44,110 nucleotides of DNA from Peterkaempfera griseoplana (GTDB taxonomy: Bacteria; Actinomycetota; Actinomycetes; Streptomycetales; Streptomycetaceae). Location of the stretch: NCBI RefSeq assembly GCF_001418575.1, contig NZ_LIQR01000008.1, positions 1-44,110 on the forward strand, read 5' to 3'. Within the stretch, counting starts at the first letter, position 1. Each line of letters starts with the position of its first letter. Shown here one piece after another: positions 25,003-32,356 of the stretch. The notes under the pieces were generated by a model. That model was not told where the DNA came from. It made no database searches and was given only the letters and a program-made list of their open reading frames with translations. Position numbers and translations under genes: made by a program.

Positions 25003-26230
25003 CGGCCCGCGCGGCCCCGGCGGCCGGCCCCTGCGCGTCGCCCATCTCACCACCGTCGACATGTCCCTCCACCTGCTGCTCGGCACCGAGCTGCGGCACG
25101 ACGTGGAGAGCGGCTTCGAGACCTACGGGATCAGCGCCCCCGGACCGCACGTCCCCACCCTCGAGGCGCTCGGCGTCACCCATGTCCCGCTGCCCGCGCT
25201 CACCCGCTCCTGGAACCCGCGCAGCGACGCCGCAGCCGCCCGGGAGCTGCTGGCCGCGCTCCGGCGCATCCGCCCGGACGTCCTGCACACCCACAACCCC
25301 AAGACCGGAGTGCTCGGCCGCATCCTGGGCCGCGCCGCCCGGGTGCCGGTGGTGGTCAACACCTGCCACGGCCTGTGGGCCCAGGCCCATGACCCGCTCG
25401 CCAAGCGGGTGCTGGTCCTCGGCGCGGAGGCCCTGGCCGGCCGCTTCTCGCACGCCGAGCTCTACCAGAACGCCGAGGACCGGCGCACCCTCGCCCGCGC
25501 CGTACCCGCCCGCCGCTCCCGGGTGGTCGGCAACGGCGTCGACCTGGAGCGCTTCACCACCGGCCCGGACCGGGCCGCCGTCCGTGCCCGGATCCGTGCC
25601 CAGCTGGGCGTCGCCGACGACGAGCTGCTGGTCGCCGGAGTCGGCCGCAGGGTCGCGGAGAAGGGCATCCGGGAGTACGCCGCGGCCGCCCGCGCACTGG
25701 CCGGCAAGGCACGCTTCACCTGGATCGGCCCCGCGGACCCCGCCAAGTCCGACGCCCTGGCAGGAGCGCTCGACGGGGTGGAGTTCCTCGGTGAGCGCTC
25801 CGACATGTCCGACGTCTACGCGGCGCTGGACGTCTTCGTCCTCCCGTCCTACCGCGAGGGGTTCTCCCGCTCCGGCATGGAGGCCGCAGCCTGCGGGCTG
25901 CCGATGGTGCTGAGCGACATCCGCGGCTGCCGGGAGATCGGCACCCACGGTGAACACCTGCTGCTGGTCCCGCCGGGCGACCCCGCCGCGCTCACCGGAG
26001 CCGTCGGCCGGCTGCTCACCGACCCGGGCCTCAGGAGGCGGCTGGGGGAGGCCGCCCGCGACCGGGCACACCGGGAGTTCGACCAGCGGGCGGTGGCCCG
26101 GGTCTCCGTGCAGACCTATGCCGCCGTCGCCCGGGACCGGGGCCTGGGCTGGACGACCGACGTACCGCACAGACAGCACGGCTCACCGCTCCGCGCCGGT
26201 GCGGAGCCGACAGGGGGGAAGCACGCATGA
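24995..26230 (+). CDS. GT4 family glycosyltransferase
   Basis: A complete 411-residue GT-B enzyme. Acceptor-domain features are LRVAHLTTVDMSLHLLLGTEL and VLHTHNPKTGVLGRILGRAARVPVVVNTCHGLW. The linker VVGNGVDLERF, the donor strand VAGVGRRVAEKGIREYAAA, and the EX7E motif in YREGFSRSGMEAAACGLPMVLSD are all intact. The HNPKTG and NTCHG phrases are often seen in GT4 enzymes adding the second sugar to undecaprenyl-diphospho-sugar, which fits the phosphoglycosyl transferase gene that follows with a 4-nt overlap. GTG 24995 lies inside the upstream deacetylase gene. Confidence 0.88.
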   Translation: MPDGPRGPGGRPLRVAHLTTVDMSLHLLLGTELRHDVESGFETYGISAPGPHVPTLEALGVTHVPLPALTRSWNPRSDAAAARELLAALRRIRPDVLHTHNPKTGVLGRILGRAARVPVVVNTCHGLWAQAHDPLAKRVLVLGAEALAGRFSHAELYQNAEDRRTLARAVPARRSRVVGNGVDLERFTTGPDRAAVRARIRAQLGVADDELLVAGVGRRVAEKGIREYAAAARALAGKARFTWIGPADPAKSDALAGALDGVEFLGERSDMSDVYAALDVFVLPSYREGFSRSGMEAAACGLPMVLSDIRGCREIGTHGEHLLLVPPGDPAALTGAVGRLLTDPGLRRRLGEAARDRAHREFDQRAVARVSVQTYAAVARDRGLGWTTDVPHRQHGSPLRAGAEPTGGKHA

Positions 26231-26949
26231 AGCGAGGGGGGGACCTGGCGGTCGCCGTGCCGGCCGGGATCGTCGCGATCCCACTGGTACTGCTGATCGC
26301 CCTGCTGGTCCGCGCCACCATGGGCGGCCCGGTGGTGTTCCGTCAGGTACGCACCGGGCGGGACGGCGCCGAGTTCGAGATCCTCAAGTTCCGCACCATG
26401 CGCGACCGGCGCTTCCCGGACGAGGAGGACGCACCCCGCATCACCCGCCTCGGCCGGCTGCTCCGCGCCACCAGCCTCGACGAACTGCCCCAGCTGTGGA
26501 ACGTCCTCCGCGGCGACATGGGTGTCATCGGCCCCAGGCCCACCCTTCCCGAGCAGGTCGTCCACTACTCGCCACGCCAGCGCGGCCGGCTGGCCGTCCG
26601 GCCGGGACTCACCGGCTGGGCCCAGATCCAGGGGCGCAACTCCATCAGCTGGCCCGAGCGGATCGAACTGGACCTCTGGTACATCGAGCACCGCTCGCTG
26701 CGGCTGGACCTGCGGATCCTGCTCCGCACGGTCGGCGTACTGCTGAGGCCCGCCGGAATCACCGGCGCGGGCGGCGTCAACCCCGGCTTCCCCGCGCCCA
26801 GCGAGCCCGTCCTGCGTGCGGTGCCCACCACCGCACCCCACCCCGGCACGGTGCCCGCGCAGGTGCACCGTCAGGGCGGCCCGGTCACCCCGCTGCCCGC
26901 CCGCACCCGTTACCCGCAGCCGGCCGCCGCGGCGGAGGAGGCGTCCTGA
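26227..26949 (+). CDS. Undecaprenyl-phosphate phosphoglycosyl transferase (bacterial sugar transferase)
   Basis: The 240-residue monotopic enzyme transfers a sugar-1-phosphate from an NDP-sugar to undecaprenyl phosphate, starting the repeat unit. A single N-terminal re-entrant membrane helix (VAVPAGIVAIPLVLLIALLV) is followed by GGPVVFRQVRTGRDGAEFEILKFRTM and the catalytic Asp85-Glu86 in TSLDELPQLWNVLRGDM. Then come GPRPTLPEQ and RPGLTGWAQIQGRNSISWPER, all family hallmarks. The C-terminal 50 residues are Pro/Ala-rich and probably disordered. ATG 26227 overlaps the GT4 stop (ATGA). The operon ends at two consecutive hairpins just downstream. Confidence 0.92.
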   Translation: MKRGGDLAVAVPAGIVAIPLVLLIALLVRATMGGPVVFRQVRTGRDGAEFEILKFRTMRDRRFPDEEDAPRITRLGRLLRATSLDELPQLWNVLRGDMGVIGPRPTLPEQVVHYSPRQRGRLAVRPGLTGWAQIQGRNSISWPERIELDLWYIEHRSLRLDLRILLRTVGVLLRPAGITGAGGVNPGFPAPSEPVLRAVPTTAPHPGTVPAQVHRQGGPVTPLPARTRYPQPAAAAEEAS

Positions 26950-26961
26950 CCGTACGCCGCA

Positions 26962-27005
26962 GGCACTGCCCGCGCCTGGTCCACCGACCCGGCGCGGGCA
27001 GTGCC
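26962..27005 (+). terminator. Strong hairpin terminator after the phosphoglycosyl transferase gene
   Basis: GGCACTGCCCGCGCC (26962-26976) and GGCGCGGGCAGTGCC (26991-27005) are perfectly complementary: a 15-bp GC-rich stem with a 14-nt loop, 13 bp after the stop codon. There is no U-tract, as usual for this kind of genome. Confidence 0.8.
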
Positions 27006-27010
27006 GTGCG

Positions 27011-27038
27011 CCGTGCCCGCGGACGTCCGCGGGCACGG
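27011..27038. terminator. Perfect 28-bp palindrome, second hairpin
   Basis: Two 14-bp arms, CCGTGCCCGCGGAC (27011-27024) and its exact complement (27025-27038), meet without a spacer. It follows 5 bp after the first terminator and probably backs it up; a DNA-binding site is the alternative. Confidence 0.65.
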
Positions 27039-27106
27039 TAACGGCGGCCCGCCCGCGGCCGCCGGCCGTCGACGACCGGGGTGACACCGCTGCGGTGAAC
27101 CCTCGG

Positions 27107-27158
27107 CCCTGAGCTGCCGCGCTGACCTGCCGCCCTGACCTGCCGCCCTGACCTGCGG
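27107..27158. repeat. Four tandem 13-bp repeats (consensus CCCTGACCTGCCG)
   Basis: Units at 27107-27119, 27120-27132, 27133-27145 and 27146-27158 differ at one or two positions each. The array lies about 380 bp before the first gas-vesicle gene. Confidence 0.85.
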
Positions 27159-27436
27159 GCCGCCGGTGCCGTGCGCCCCGGCGTGCGAGGGCCCTTCCCG
27201 GGCCCCTGCCCGAGCCGTACCGGGACGTCGGCGACGAGCCGCACCGGGCGTCCACGACGTGCCGTCCACGGCTGCCGGCCGGTCTGCGGCGTCCCGGCGC
27301 ACCCGCCCGCCCGGAGGGTGGCGCCCAGCGGCGTCCGGCGGTGACGTGACCCGCCTGCGGGGCAGCCGGCAGACCGGTGCGGCCGGGCCAAGGAGGTCAC
27401 GAGGGGCCTGCCCGCCAGGGGATTCGGCACGCCCGG

Positions 27437-27461
27437 GCATGGGGTGGAGGGCGCCGGGTAG
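27437..27461 (+). promoter_or_regulatory. Candidate SigB-type stress promoter of the gas-vesicle operon
   Basis: GCAT (27437-27440), a 15-bp spacer and GGGTAG (27456-27461) fit the GNNT-N14-16-GGGTAC-like pattern of Streptomyces SigB-family promoters with one mismatch. It would give a leader of about 70 nt before gvpO. GC-rich DNA gives such matches by chance, so this is tentative. Confidence 0.35.
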
Positions 27462-27539
27462 GGGCGGATCCGACAGAGACACAGCAGCCGCGCAGGCTGA
27501 CGTGCCATCAGCGACCGACCCGGTTTGGAAGGTCAGGAC

Positions 27540-27851
27540 ATGGGCGACGACAGTGACGGGACGTCCGGCCGAGAGGACAACGGAACGGCCAGGGGCGTGA
27601 AGCCCGCGGTGGCCATCCGCAACGCGCGGGAACAACTCTCCGCGCTGCTCGGGCGTGAGCCCGAGTCGGTCTCCGCACTGGCCCGGACCGACCAGGGCTG
27701 GACCGCCGATGTGGAAGTGCTGGAACTGGAGCGCATCCCGGACTCCACCAGCGTGCTCGCCACGTACACGGTGCAGCTCGACGCCGACGGCGACCTGATC
27801 GGCTACGAGCGGCGCCGCCGGTACAGCCGTGGTCAGGTGGACCGCCGCTGA
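27540..27851 (+). CDS. gvpO: Gas vesicle protein GvpO
   Basis: The 103-residue protein matches the GvpO family. The N-terminal 25 residues are hydrophilic and probably disordered. The conserved part runs AVAIRNAREQLSALLGREPESVSALARTDQGWTADVEVLELERIPDSTSVLATYTVQLD and ends in ERRRRYSRGQVD. GvpO is needed for vesicle formation in haloarchaea and is the first gene of actinobacterial gvp operons; its biochemical role is unclear. ATG 27540 has AAGG and AGG upstream. About 96 bp separate it from gvpA, the largest gap within the operon apart from the promoter region. Confidence 0.88.
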   Translation: MGDDSDGTSGREDNGTARGVKPAVAIRNAREQLSALLGREPESVSALARTDQGWTADVEVLELERIPDSTSVLATYTVQLDADGDLIGYERRRRYSRGQVDRR

Positions 27852-27947
27852 CCGGACCGGCACCGCACCGGCGATCACGGCCGGACACACCATGACCAAC
27901 CGGGCACCTGACCGACATCGACCCCCCATCGAAAGGGGCGAATCATC

Positions 27948-28379
27948 GTGACAGTGGCCACACAGCAGACGGCCGCCCCTCAGGCCCAGAAGACCGACGG
28001 CGGCCTGTACGACATCCTCGAACTCATCCTGGACCGCGGACTGGTGATCGACGCCTTCGTGCGCGTCTCGCTGGTCGGCATCGAGATCCTGCGGATCGAC
28101 GCCCGGGTGGTCGTCGCCAGCGTCGACACCTATCTGCGGTTCGCCGAGGCGTGCAACAGGCTGGATCTGGAGAACAAGGGCGGCGCCACCCTCCCCGATC
28201 TGGTCGGTGAGACCACGGAGAAGGGCGCCAGGGGCAAGACCCGGGGTGCTCTCTCGGGCGCGCTGGAAAGCATCTCCGACTCCTTCAGCCAGGGCCGGCA
28301 GGGCGACTCGCAGGAGGAGGAGCGGGAGGAACGCCCGCGTACCCGCCGCACCACCGCCCGCCGCAAGGAGGAGTCCTAG
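27948..28379 (+). CDS. gvpA: Gas vesicle structural protein GvpA (GvpA/GvpJ family) with charged tail
   Basis: The 143-residue protein contains the GvpA fold at about residues 18-70: [20 protein letters not shown], then [31 protein letters not shown], which gives the helix-strand-strand-helix ribs of the vesicle wall. Unlike the 70-80 residue GvpA of cyanobacteria, it continues with about 70 residues of charged sequence ending [10 protein letters not shown], as in other Streptomyces clusters. GTG 27948 has AAAGGGG upstream. Whether it builds ribs or acts as a GvpJ-like tip protein cannot be settled from sequence; it is the closest to GvpA of the three paralogues here. Confidence 0.88.
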   Translation: MTVATQQTAAPQAQKTDGGLYDILELILDRGLVIDAFVRVSLVGIEILRIDARVVVASVDTYLRFAEACNRLDLENKGGATLPDLVGETTEKGARGKTRGALSGALESISDSFSQGRQGDSQEEEREERPRTRRTTARRKEES

Positions 28380-28382
28380 ACC

Positions 28383-29135
28383 ATGTCCGTCTACGTCTAC
28401 GCGATCACCGACGAGCGAAGCACCCCCGACCTCGCCGACACCGCCGGTGTGGGCGCCCCTCCGGCACCCCTGCGGGTGGTGCGGTGCGGGGGCGTGGCCG
28501 CGGTGGTCAGCGACGCGGCGGAGACCGTGCGCGCCAAGCGGCGGGACCTCAAGGCCCATCAGGACGTCCTGCAGAAGCTGCGCCGCACCGGGCCCGTGCT
28601 GCCGATGCGGTTCGGCCTGCTGGCGGAGGACGACGCCGCGGTACGGCGGGTGCTCACCGAGCGGGAGCGCGACTTCTCCGAGCGGCTGCGGGCGCTCGAC
28701 GGCCGGGTGGAGTTCAACGTCCGCGCCGTCCAGGACGAGGACACCGCGCTGCAGGCCGTCCTGGCCGGCAGCGAGCAGGTGCGGCGGCTCAACGAGGCGG
28801 CCCGCAGCGGCTCCCACCAGGACCGTCTCGCCCTGGGCGAGGCCGTCGCCGCCGAACTGCAGTCCCGTCAGCAGGCCATGGCCGCACGGGTGTCGGCTGC
28901 CCTCCGCCCCCTGGCGGAGGCCGAGGCCTCCGGAACGCTCTCCTCGTCCGGGGACATCTTCCTCAGCGTGAGCTTCCTGGTGCGCGGTGAGCGGGCGGCC
29001 GAGTTCGGCGCCGCCGTGGACCGCCTCGCCGAGGACATCGGCCCGGAGGCGGAGCTGCGGCTGTACGGGCCGCTGCCGCCCTACAGCTTCGTGGAGGCGG
29101 CGGCCGGGGCTCCGGAGCGGCAGTGGGCCTCCTGA
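28383..29135 (+). CDS. gvpF: Gas vesicle protein GvpF (GvpL/GvpF family)
   Basis: The 250-residue protein belongs to the GvpL/GvpF family, which binds GvpA monomers and sits on the gas-facing side during early assembly. It opens with SVYVYAITDERS and has VRCGGVAAVVSDAAE, AHQDVLQKLRRTGPVLPMRFGLLAEDDAAVRRVL (the conserved VLPMRFG core) and a C-terminal ELRLYGPLPPYSFVEA. ATG 28383 is 3 bp after the gvpA stop. Its end overlaps gvpG by 13 nt. A second member of the same family (gvpL) occurs later in the operon. Confidence 0.9.
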   Translation: MSVYVYAITDERSTPDLADTAGVGAPPAPLRVVRCGGVAAVVSDAAETVRAKRRDLKAHQDVLQKLRRTGPVLPMRFGLLAEDDAAVRRVLTERERDFSERLRALDGRVEFNVRAVQDEDTALQAVLAGSEQVRRLNEAARSGSHQDRLALGEAVAAELQSRQQAMAARVSAALRPLAEAEASGTLSSSGDIFLSVSFLVRGERAAEFGAAVDRLAEDIGPEAELRLYGPLPPYSFVEAAAGAPERQWAS

Positions 29136-29392
29136 CGGGGCTGCTCACCCTGCCGCTGGCGCCGGTGCGCGGGGTCGGCTGGGTGCTGGACCAGGTCGTC
29201 GCCGAGGCGGAGCGCCAGTACCGCGACCCCGCACCCGTCGAACGCGAACTGGCGCGGCTGGAGCGGGAACTGCTGGCCGGCCGCATCACCGAGGAGGAGT
29301 TCGACCGCCGGGAGGACGAGCTGCTGGACCGCCTGGAGGAGCTGAGGGGCCCGCAGACGGGCACCTTCGGCGGGCCGGCCCGGGACGGATGA
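29123..29392 (+). CDS. gvpG: Gas vesicle protein GvpG
   Basis: The 89-residue protein fits GvpG: the opening GLLTGLLTLPLAPVRGVGWVLDQVVAEAERQY is the conserved amphipathic start. It is followed by a charged coiled-coil region VERELARLERELLAGRITEEEFDRREDELLDRLEEL. GvpG is an accessory factor needed for vesicle formation. The GTG at 29123 lies inside the gvpF end (13-nt overlap), giving tight coupling. The tail of about 15 residues is Gly/Pro-rich. Confidence 0.88.
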   Translation: MGLLTGLLTLPLAPVRGVGWVLDQVVAEAERQYRDPAPVERELARLERELLAGRITEEEFDRREDELLDRLEELRGPQTGTFGGPARDG

Positions 29393-29423
29393 ACACCACC
29401 GAGCGATCAGGAAGTGGAAGCGC

Positions 29424-30080
29424 GTGAACACCAACACCAAGATAGGCATCGCCGTGGCAGGCGGCTATCTGCTCGGCCGTACCAGGAAGGCCAAGCTCGC
29501 CATAGGCCTGGGCCTGTGGCTGGCCGGTAAGAAGCTGTCGATCGACCCACGGCAGCTGCCGCAGCTGCTCGGCGCGCTGCCGGGGGCGGCCGGCCTCAGC
29601 GCTCAGGTACGCGGCGAACTGGCGAAGGCCGGCAAGGAGGCCGCCGGCGCCGCGCTGACCCGCAGGGCCGACAGCTGGGCGGAGTCCCTGGGCCGGCGGA
29701 CCGAGATGCTGCGCGGCGCCCCCGTGGGCGGCTCGCGGGACGAGCCCGACGACGAACCCGACGACGAGTACGACGGTGAACCGGAGGCCGAGGAGGCCGA
29801 GGAGCCGGACGCGCCGGAGGCCGAACAGGAGGAGACGGACGCGCCCGAGGACGCGGAGGAGGAGCCCGAGGAGACCGCACCCCGGCGCCGCCCCGCAGCC
29901 CGCACCGCACGGAAGACCGGCAGCGCCGCCCGGAAGTCCGACGGCCCTGCCCGGAAGTCCGAGGGCGCGGTACGGAAGTCCGAGGGTGCGGTGCGGAAGA
30001 CGGCGGGCACCGCCCGGCGGGCCGCGGGAGCCGCCCGGCCGCGCCGCAAGGCCGCGGAGAGGAGCCGGGACGATGGCTGA
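29424..30080 (+). CDS. gvpY: Gas-vesicle operon protein GvpY (low-complexity acidic/basic protein)
   Basis: The 218-residue protein corresponds by position and character to GvpY of Streptomyces gvp clusters. A short hydrophobic N-terminal region (IGIAVAGGYLLGRTRKAKLAIGLGLWLAGKKL) could touch a membrane or the vesicle wall. Residues about 110-155 are strongly acidic (repeated DEPDDE, EAEEAEE), and the last 60 residues are basic with repeats of the type RKSEGAVRKSEGAVRKTAG. The function is unknown. GTG 29424 has GGAAG upstream. It overlaps gvpZ by 8 nt. The opposite charges of the two tails suggest self-association or contact with the acidic tail of GvpZ, by inference only. Confidence 0.78.
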   Translation: MNTNTKIGIAVAGGYLLGRTRKAKLAIGLGLWLAGKKLSIDPRQLPQLLGALPGAAGLSAQVRGELAKAGKEAAGAALTRRADSWAESLGRRTEMLRGAPVGGSRDEPDDEPDDEYDGEPEAEEAEEPDAPEAEQEETDAPEDAEEEPEETAPRRRPAARTARKTGSAARKSDGPARKSEGAVRKSEGAVRKTAGTARRAAGAARPRRKAAERSRDDG

Positions 30081-31191
30081 ACACAGCGTCACCGGCACCC
30101 TGGGACGGGTCCGTCAGGCCGCCGCGCACAACCCCGGGACGGCCCGGCTGATGGACGCGGCCGAACAGTACCTCCAGGCCAGGGTGAAGCACACCGTCTC
30201 CTCCCTCGGCCGCGGCCTCGGTGAGGCGACCACCAGGCTTCAGCAGGGCGACACCCCGCTCCAGGGCGGCAATCCCCTGAAGGGCGGCGCCTCACTGCTC
30301 GGCGGAGTGGTCAAGGACCAGGCCAAACAGGCCCTCAAGAACAAGGCCTCGGGTGCCGCGGCCGGCCTCAAGGAGAAGCTCGGCGGCCTGCTCGGCAAGG
30401 GCGGCCGTGGCCGGGGCGGCGGCGGTTCCAAATCGGTCACCATCGTCGAGGATCTCGCCGTCGGGGTGCCGGTGCGCACCGCGTACGACCAGTGGACGCA
30501 GTTCCAGGAGTTCGGCAACTGGTCCAAGGGCGTCCGCAGCGTGGAGAACGCCGACGAGACCACGACCCACTGGAAGGCCAAGATCTTCTGGTCCAGCCGC
30601 AGCTGGCAGGGCAAGGTCACCGAGCAGATCCCCGACCGCCGCATCGCCTGGACCACCGAGGGCGCCAAGGGCACCACCAAGGGCGTCGTCACCTTCCATC
30701 CGCTGGGCGAGGAACTCACCCAGGTGCTGCTGGTGATCGAGTACTTCCCCAAGGGCCTCTTCGAGAAGACCGGCAACATCTGGCGCGCCCAGGGCCGTCG
30801 CGCCCGGCTGGACCTCAAGCTGTTCCGGCGCTTCGTCACCATGAAGGGCGAGGCCACCGGGTCGTGGCGGGGCGAGATCCGCGACGGCGAGGTCGTCACC
30901 TCGCACGAGGACGGCCTGCGTGACGACGAGGACCACGGTGAGGAGCGGTCCGGCGGAGGCGAGCCGGACGACGAGTACGACGAGTACGACGAGCCGGGGG
31001 AGGAGTACGCGGAGGACGACGAACCCGAGGACGAGTTCGCCGAGGACCAGGAACCCGTGGACGAGTTCGCCGAGGACGAGGAGCCCGAGGAGGAGTACGT
31101 CGAGGAGCCCGAGGACGACCCGGAACCCGGCTACGGTCCCGGGGACGAGGCCGAGGACGACCGCGCGTACGAGAAGGAACCTGCTCGCTGA
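30073..31191 (+). CDS. gvpZ: Gas-vesicle operon protein GvpZ with SRPBCC (cyclase/dehydrase-like) domain
   Basis: The 372-residue protein has three parts. Residues 1-115 are helical/Gly-rich (LGGLLGKGGRGRGGGGSK at the end). Residues about 118-270 form an SRPBCC/START-like domain recognisable from VEDLAVGVPVRTAYDQWTQF, EFGNWSKGVRSVE, WQGKVTEQIPDRRIAWTTEG and GVVTFHPLGEELTQVLLVIEYFPKG. From about 285 to the end it is a very acidic low-complexity tail (DEYDEYDEPGEEYAEDDEPE and similar). Members of this fold bind hydrophobic ligands, so lipid or GvpA binding is conceivable but unproven. ATG 30073 overlaps the gvpY stop by 8 nt. Corresponds by order to GvpZ of Streptomyces clusters. Confidence 0.82.
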   Translation: MAEHSVTGTLGRVRQAAAHNPGTARLMDAAEQYLQARVKHTVSSLGRGLGEATTRLQQGDTPLQGGNPLKGGASLLGGVVKDQAKQALKNKASGAAAGLKEKLGGLLGKGGRGRGGGGSKSVTIVEDLAVGVPVRTAYDQWTQFQEFGNWSKGVRSVENADETTTHWKAKIFWSSRSWQGKVTEQIPDRRIAWTTEGAKGTTKGVVTFHPLGEELTQVLLVIEYFPKGLFEKTGNIWRAQGRRARLDLKLFRRFVTMKGEATGSWRGEIRDGEVVTSHEDGLRDDEDHGEERSGGGEPDDEYDEYDEPGEEYAEDDEPEDEFAEDQEPVDEFAEDEEPEEEYVEEPEDDPEPGYGPGDEAEDDRAYEKEPAR

Positions 31192-31208
31192 GGCGAGGGG
31201 ACGGAACC

Positions 31209-31553
31209 GTGAGCCAGATCTACGCATCCCCGCCGCAGGGCGGCGGCGCCAACCTCGCCGACATCCTGGAGCGCGTCCTGGACAAGGGCGTGGTCATCGC
31301 CGGTGACATCAAGATCAACCTGCTGGACATCGAGCTGCTCACCATCAAGCTCCGCCTGCTGGTGGTCTCGGTCGACAAGGCCCGCGAGATGGGCATCGAC
31401 TGGTGGGAGAGCGACCCGTCGCTCTCCTCCCGGGCCCGGGACTGCGCCGTCGGCGACCGGCGGGACCAGCCGGACCTGGAGGCCGAGAACGCGCGCCTGC
31501 GCGCCGAGCTGGCCTCCCTGCGCCGGCCGGCACCCGAGGAGGTGGAACGATGA
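31209..31553 (+). CDS. gvpJ: Gas vesicle protein GvpJ (GvpA/GvpJ family)
   Basis: The 114-residue protein carries a GvpA fold (ANLADILERVLDKGVVIAGDIKINLLDIELLTIKLRLLVVSVDKAREMG in two stretches). After it come the conserved GIDWWESDPSLSS and a C-terminal coiled coil (LEAENARLRAELASLRR). The WW motif and longer tail are typical of GvpJ, a minor component needed to start or close the vesicle tip. GTG 31209 follows GAGGGGACGGAACC. It overlaps gvpL by 4 nt (ATGA). Confidence 0.88.
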   Translation: MSQIYASPPQGGGANLADILERVLDKGVVIAGDIKINLLDIELLTIKLRLLVVSVDKAREMGIDWWESDPSLSSRARDCAVGDRRDQPDLEAENARLRAELASLRRPAPEEVER

Positions 31554-32356
31554 CGGCGACCTCCGTCTACACCTACGCCGTGCTGCTGCCCTTCCACGGC
31601 CACCAGGAGGCGATCCCGGAGCTGCGGGGCGTCGGCGGCCTGCCGGTCCGGCCGGTCCTCCACGGGGGACTGGTGGCGGCGGTCAGCGACGTCCCGGCGG
31701 GCGACTTCAGCGAGCAGGCCCTCAGGACCCGGCTGGAGGACCTCGCCTGGGTGGAGACCACCGCCCGCGCCCATCACGGTGTCGTCGCCGCACTGGCCGC
31801 CAGGACCGCGGTGCTGCCGTTGCGGCTGGCCACCGTCCACCTGGACGAGGACCGGCTGCGGCTGATGCTGGCCGACCGCCGCTGCGACCTCGCCGAGCAG
31901 CTCGCCCGGCTGGCCGGGCACGCGGAGTGGGGCGTCAAGGTGTACGCGCTGCCCGCGGCGCAGTCGCGCACTCCGGAGCCCGGCTCCGCCTCCGGCCCGG
32001 CCGACAGCCCGGGCAGGTCCTACCTCCGCGGCCGCCGCGAGCAGCGCCGTGCCCGGGAACGCGGCTGGGAGGACGCGGCACGGTTCACCGAGCGCCTGCG
32101 CAGCGAACTCGGCGAGCTGGCGGACGGCCTGCGCCGGCACCGGCCGCAGTCGGGACAGCTGGCCGTCGGTCCCGGGACGAACGTGGCCAACGACGCGTAC
32201 CTGGTGGCGGAGGACCGGGCGGCGCAGTTCCAGCAGCGCATACGGTCGCTCGCCGAACCGGAGGCCGGTCTGCGGGTGGAGGTCACGGGCCCCTGGGCGC
32301 CCTACTCCTTCGCCGCCACGGCGGAGAGCGGCACGGCCGTCCCGGAGCACGCATGA
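31550..32356 (+). CDS. gvpL: Gas vesicle protein GvpL (GvpL/GvpF family)
   Basis: The 268-residue protein is the second GvpL/GvpF family member: SVYTYAVLLPFHGHQ, LVAAVSDVPAGDFSEQALRTRLEDLAWVETTARAHH, TAVLPLRLATVHLDEDRLRLML and C-terminal GPWAPYSFAA. A central Arg-rich insert (RSYLRGRREQRRARERGWEDA) distinguishes it from the GvpF earlier in the operon. In haloarchaea GvpL interacts with most accessory Gvp proteins, so it may act as the assembly platform here. It is coupled to its neighbours by ATGA overlaps at both ends. Confidence 0.88.
   Translation: MTATSVYTYAVLLPFHGHQEAIPELRGVGGLPVRPVLHGGLVAAVSDVPAGDFSEQALRTRLEDLAWVETTARAHHGVVAALAARTAVLPLRLATVHLDEDRLRLMLADRRCDLAEQLARLAGHAEWGVKVYALPAAQSRTPEPGSASGPADSPGRSYLRGRREQRRARERGWEDAARFTERLRSELGELADGLRRHRPQSGQLAVGPGTNVANDAYLVAEDRAAQFQQRIRSLAEPEAGLRVEVTGPWAPYSFAATAESGTAVPEHA

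Larger units (their letters stand above)
27039..27539. other. About 500-bp intergenic region before the gas-vesicle operon
   Basis: No gene is supported; open frames here are Arg/Pro-rich GC artefacts on both strands. It contains the tandem 13-bp repeats and a candidate stress-type promoter listed separately. The last 60 bp before ATG 27540 are less GC-rich and include GGAAGGTCAGG as ribosome-binding sequence. Confidence 0.5.

Noticed and set aside
27107-27158. A CRISPR array
   Set aside because: The units are contiguous 13-bp tandem repeats without spacers, and no cas gene is present.
27039-27539. Small genes in the gap before the gas-vesicle operon
   Set aside because: Frames on both strands are Arg/Pro-rich, overlap each other and lack starts with ribosome-binding sequence.
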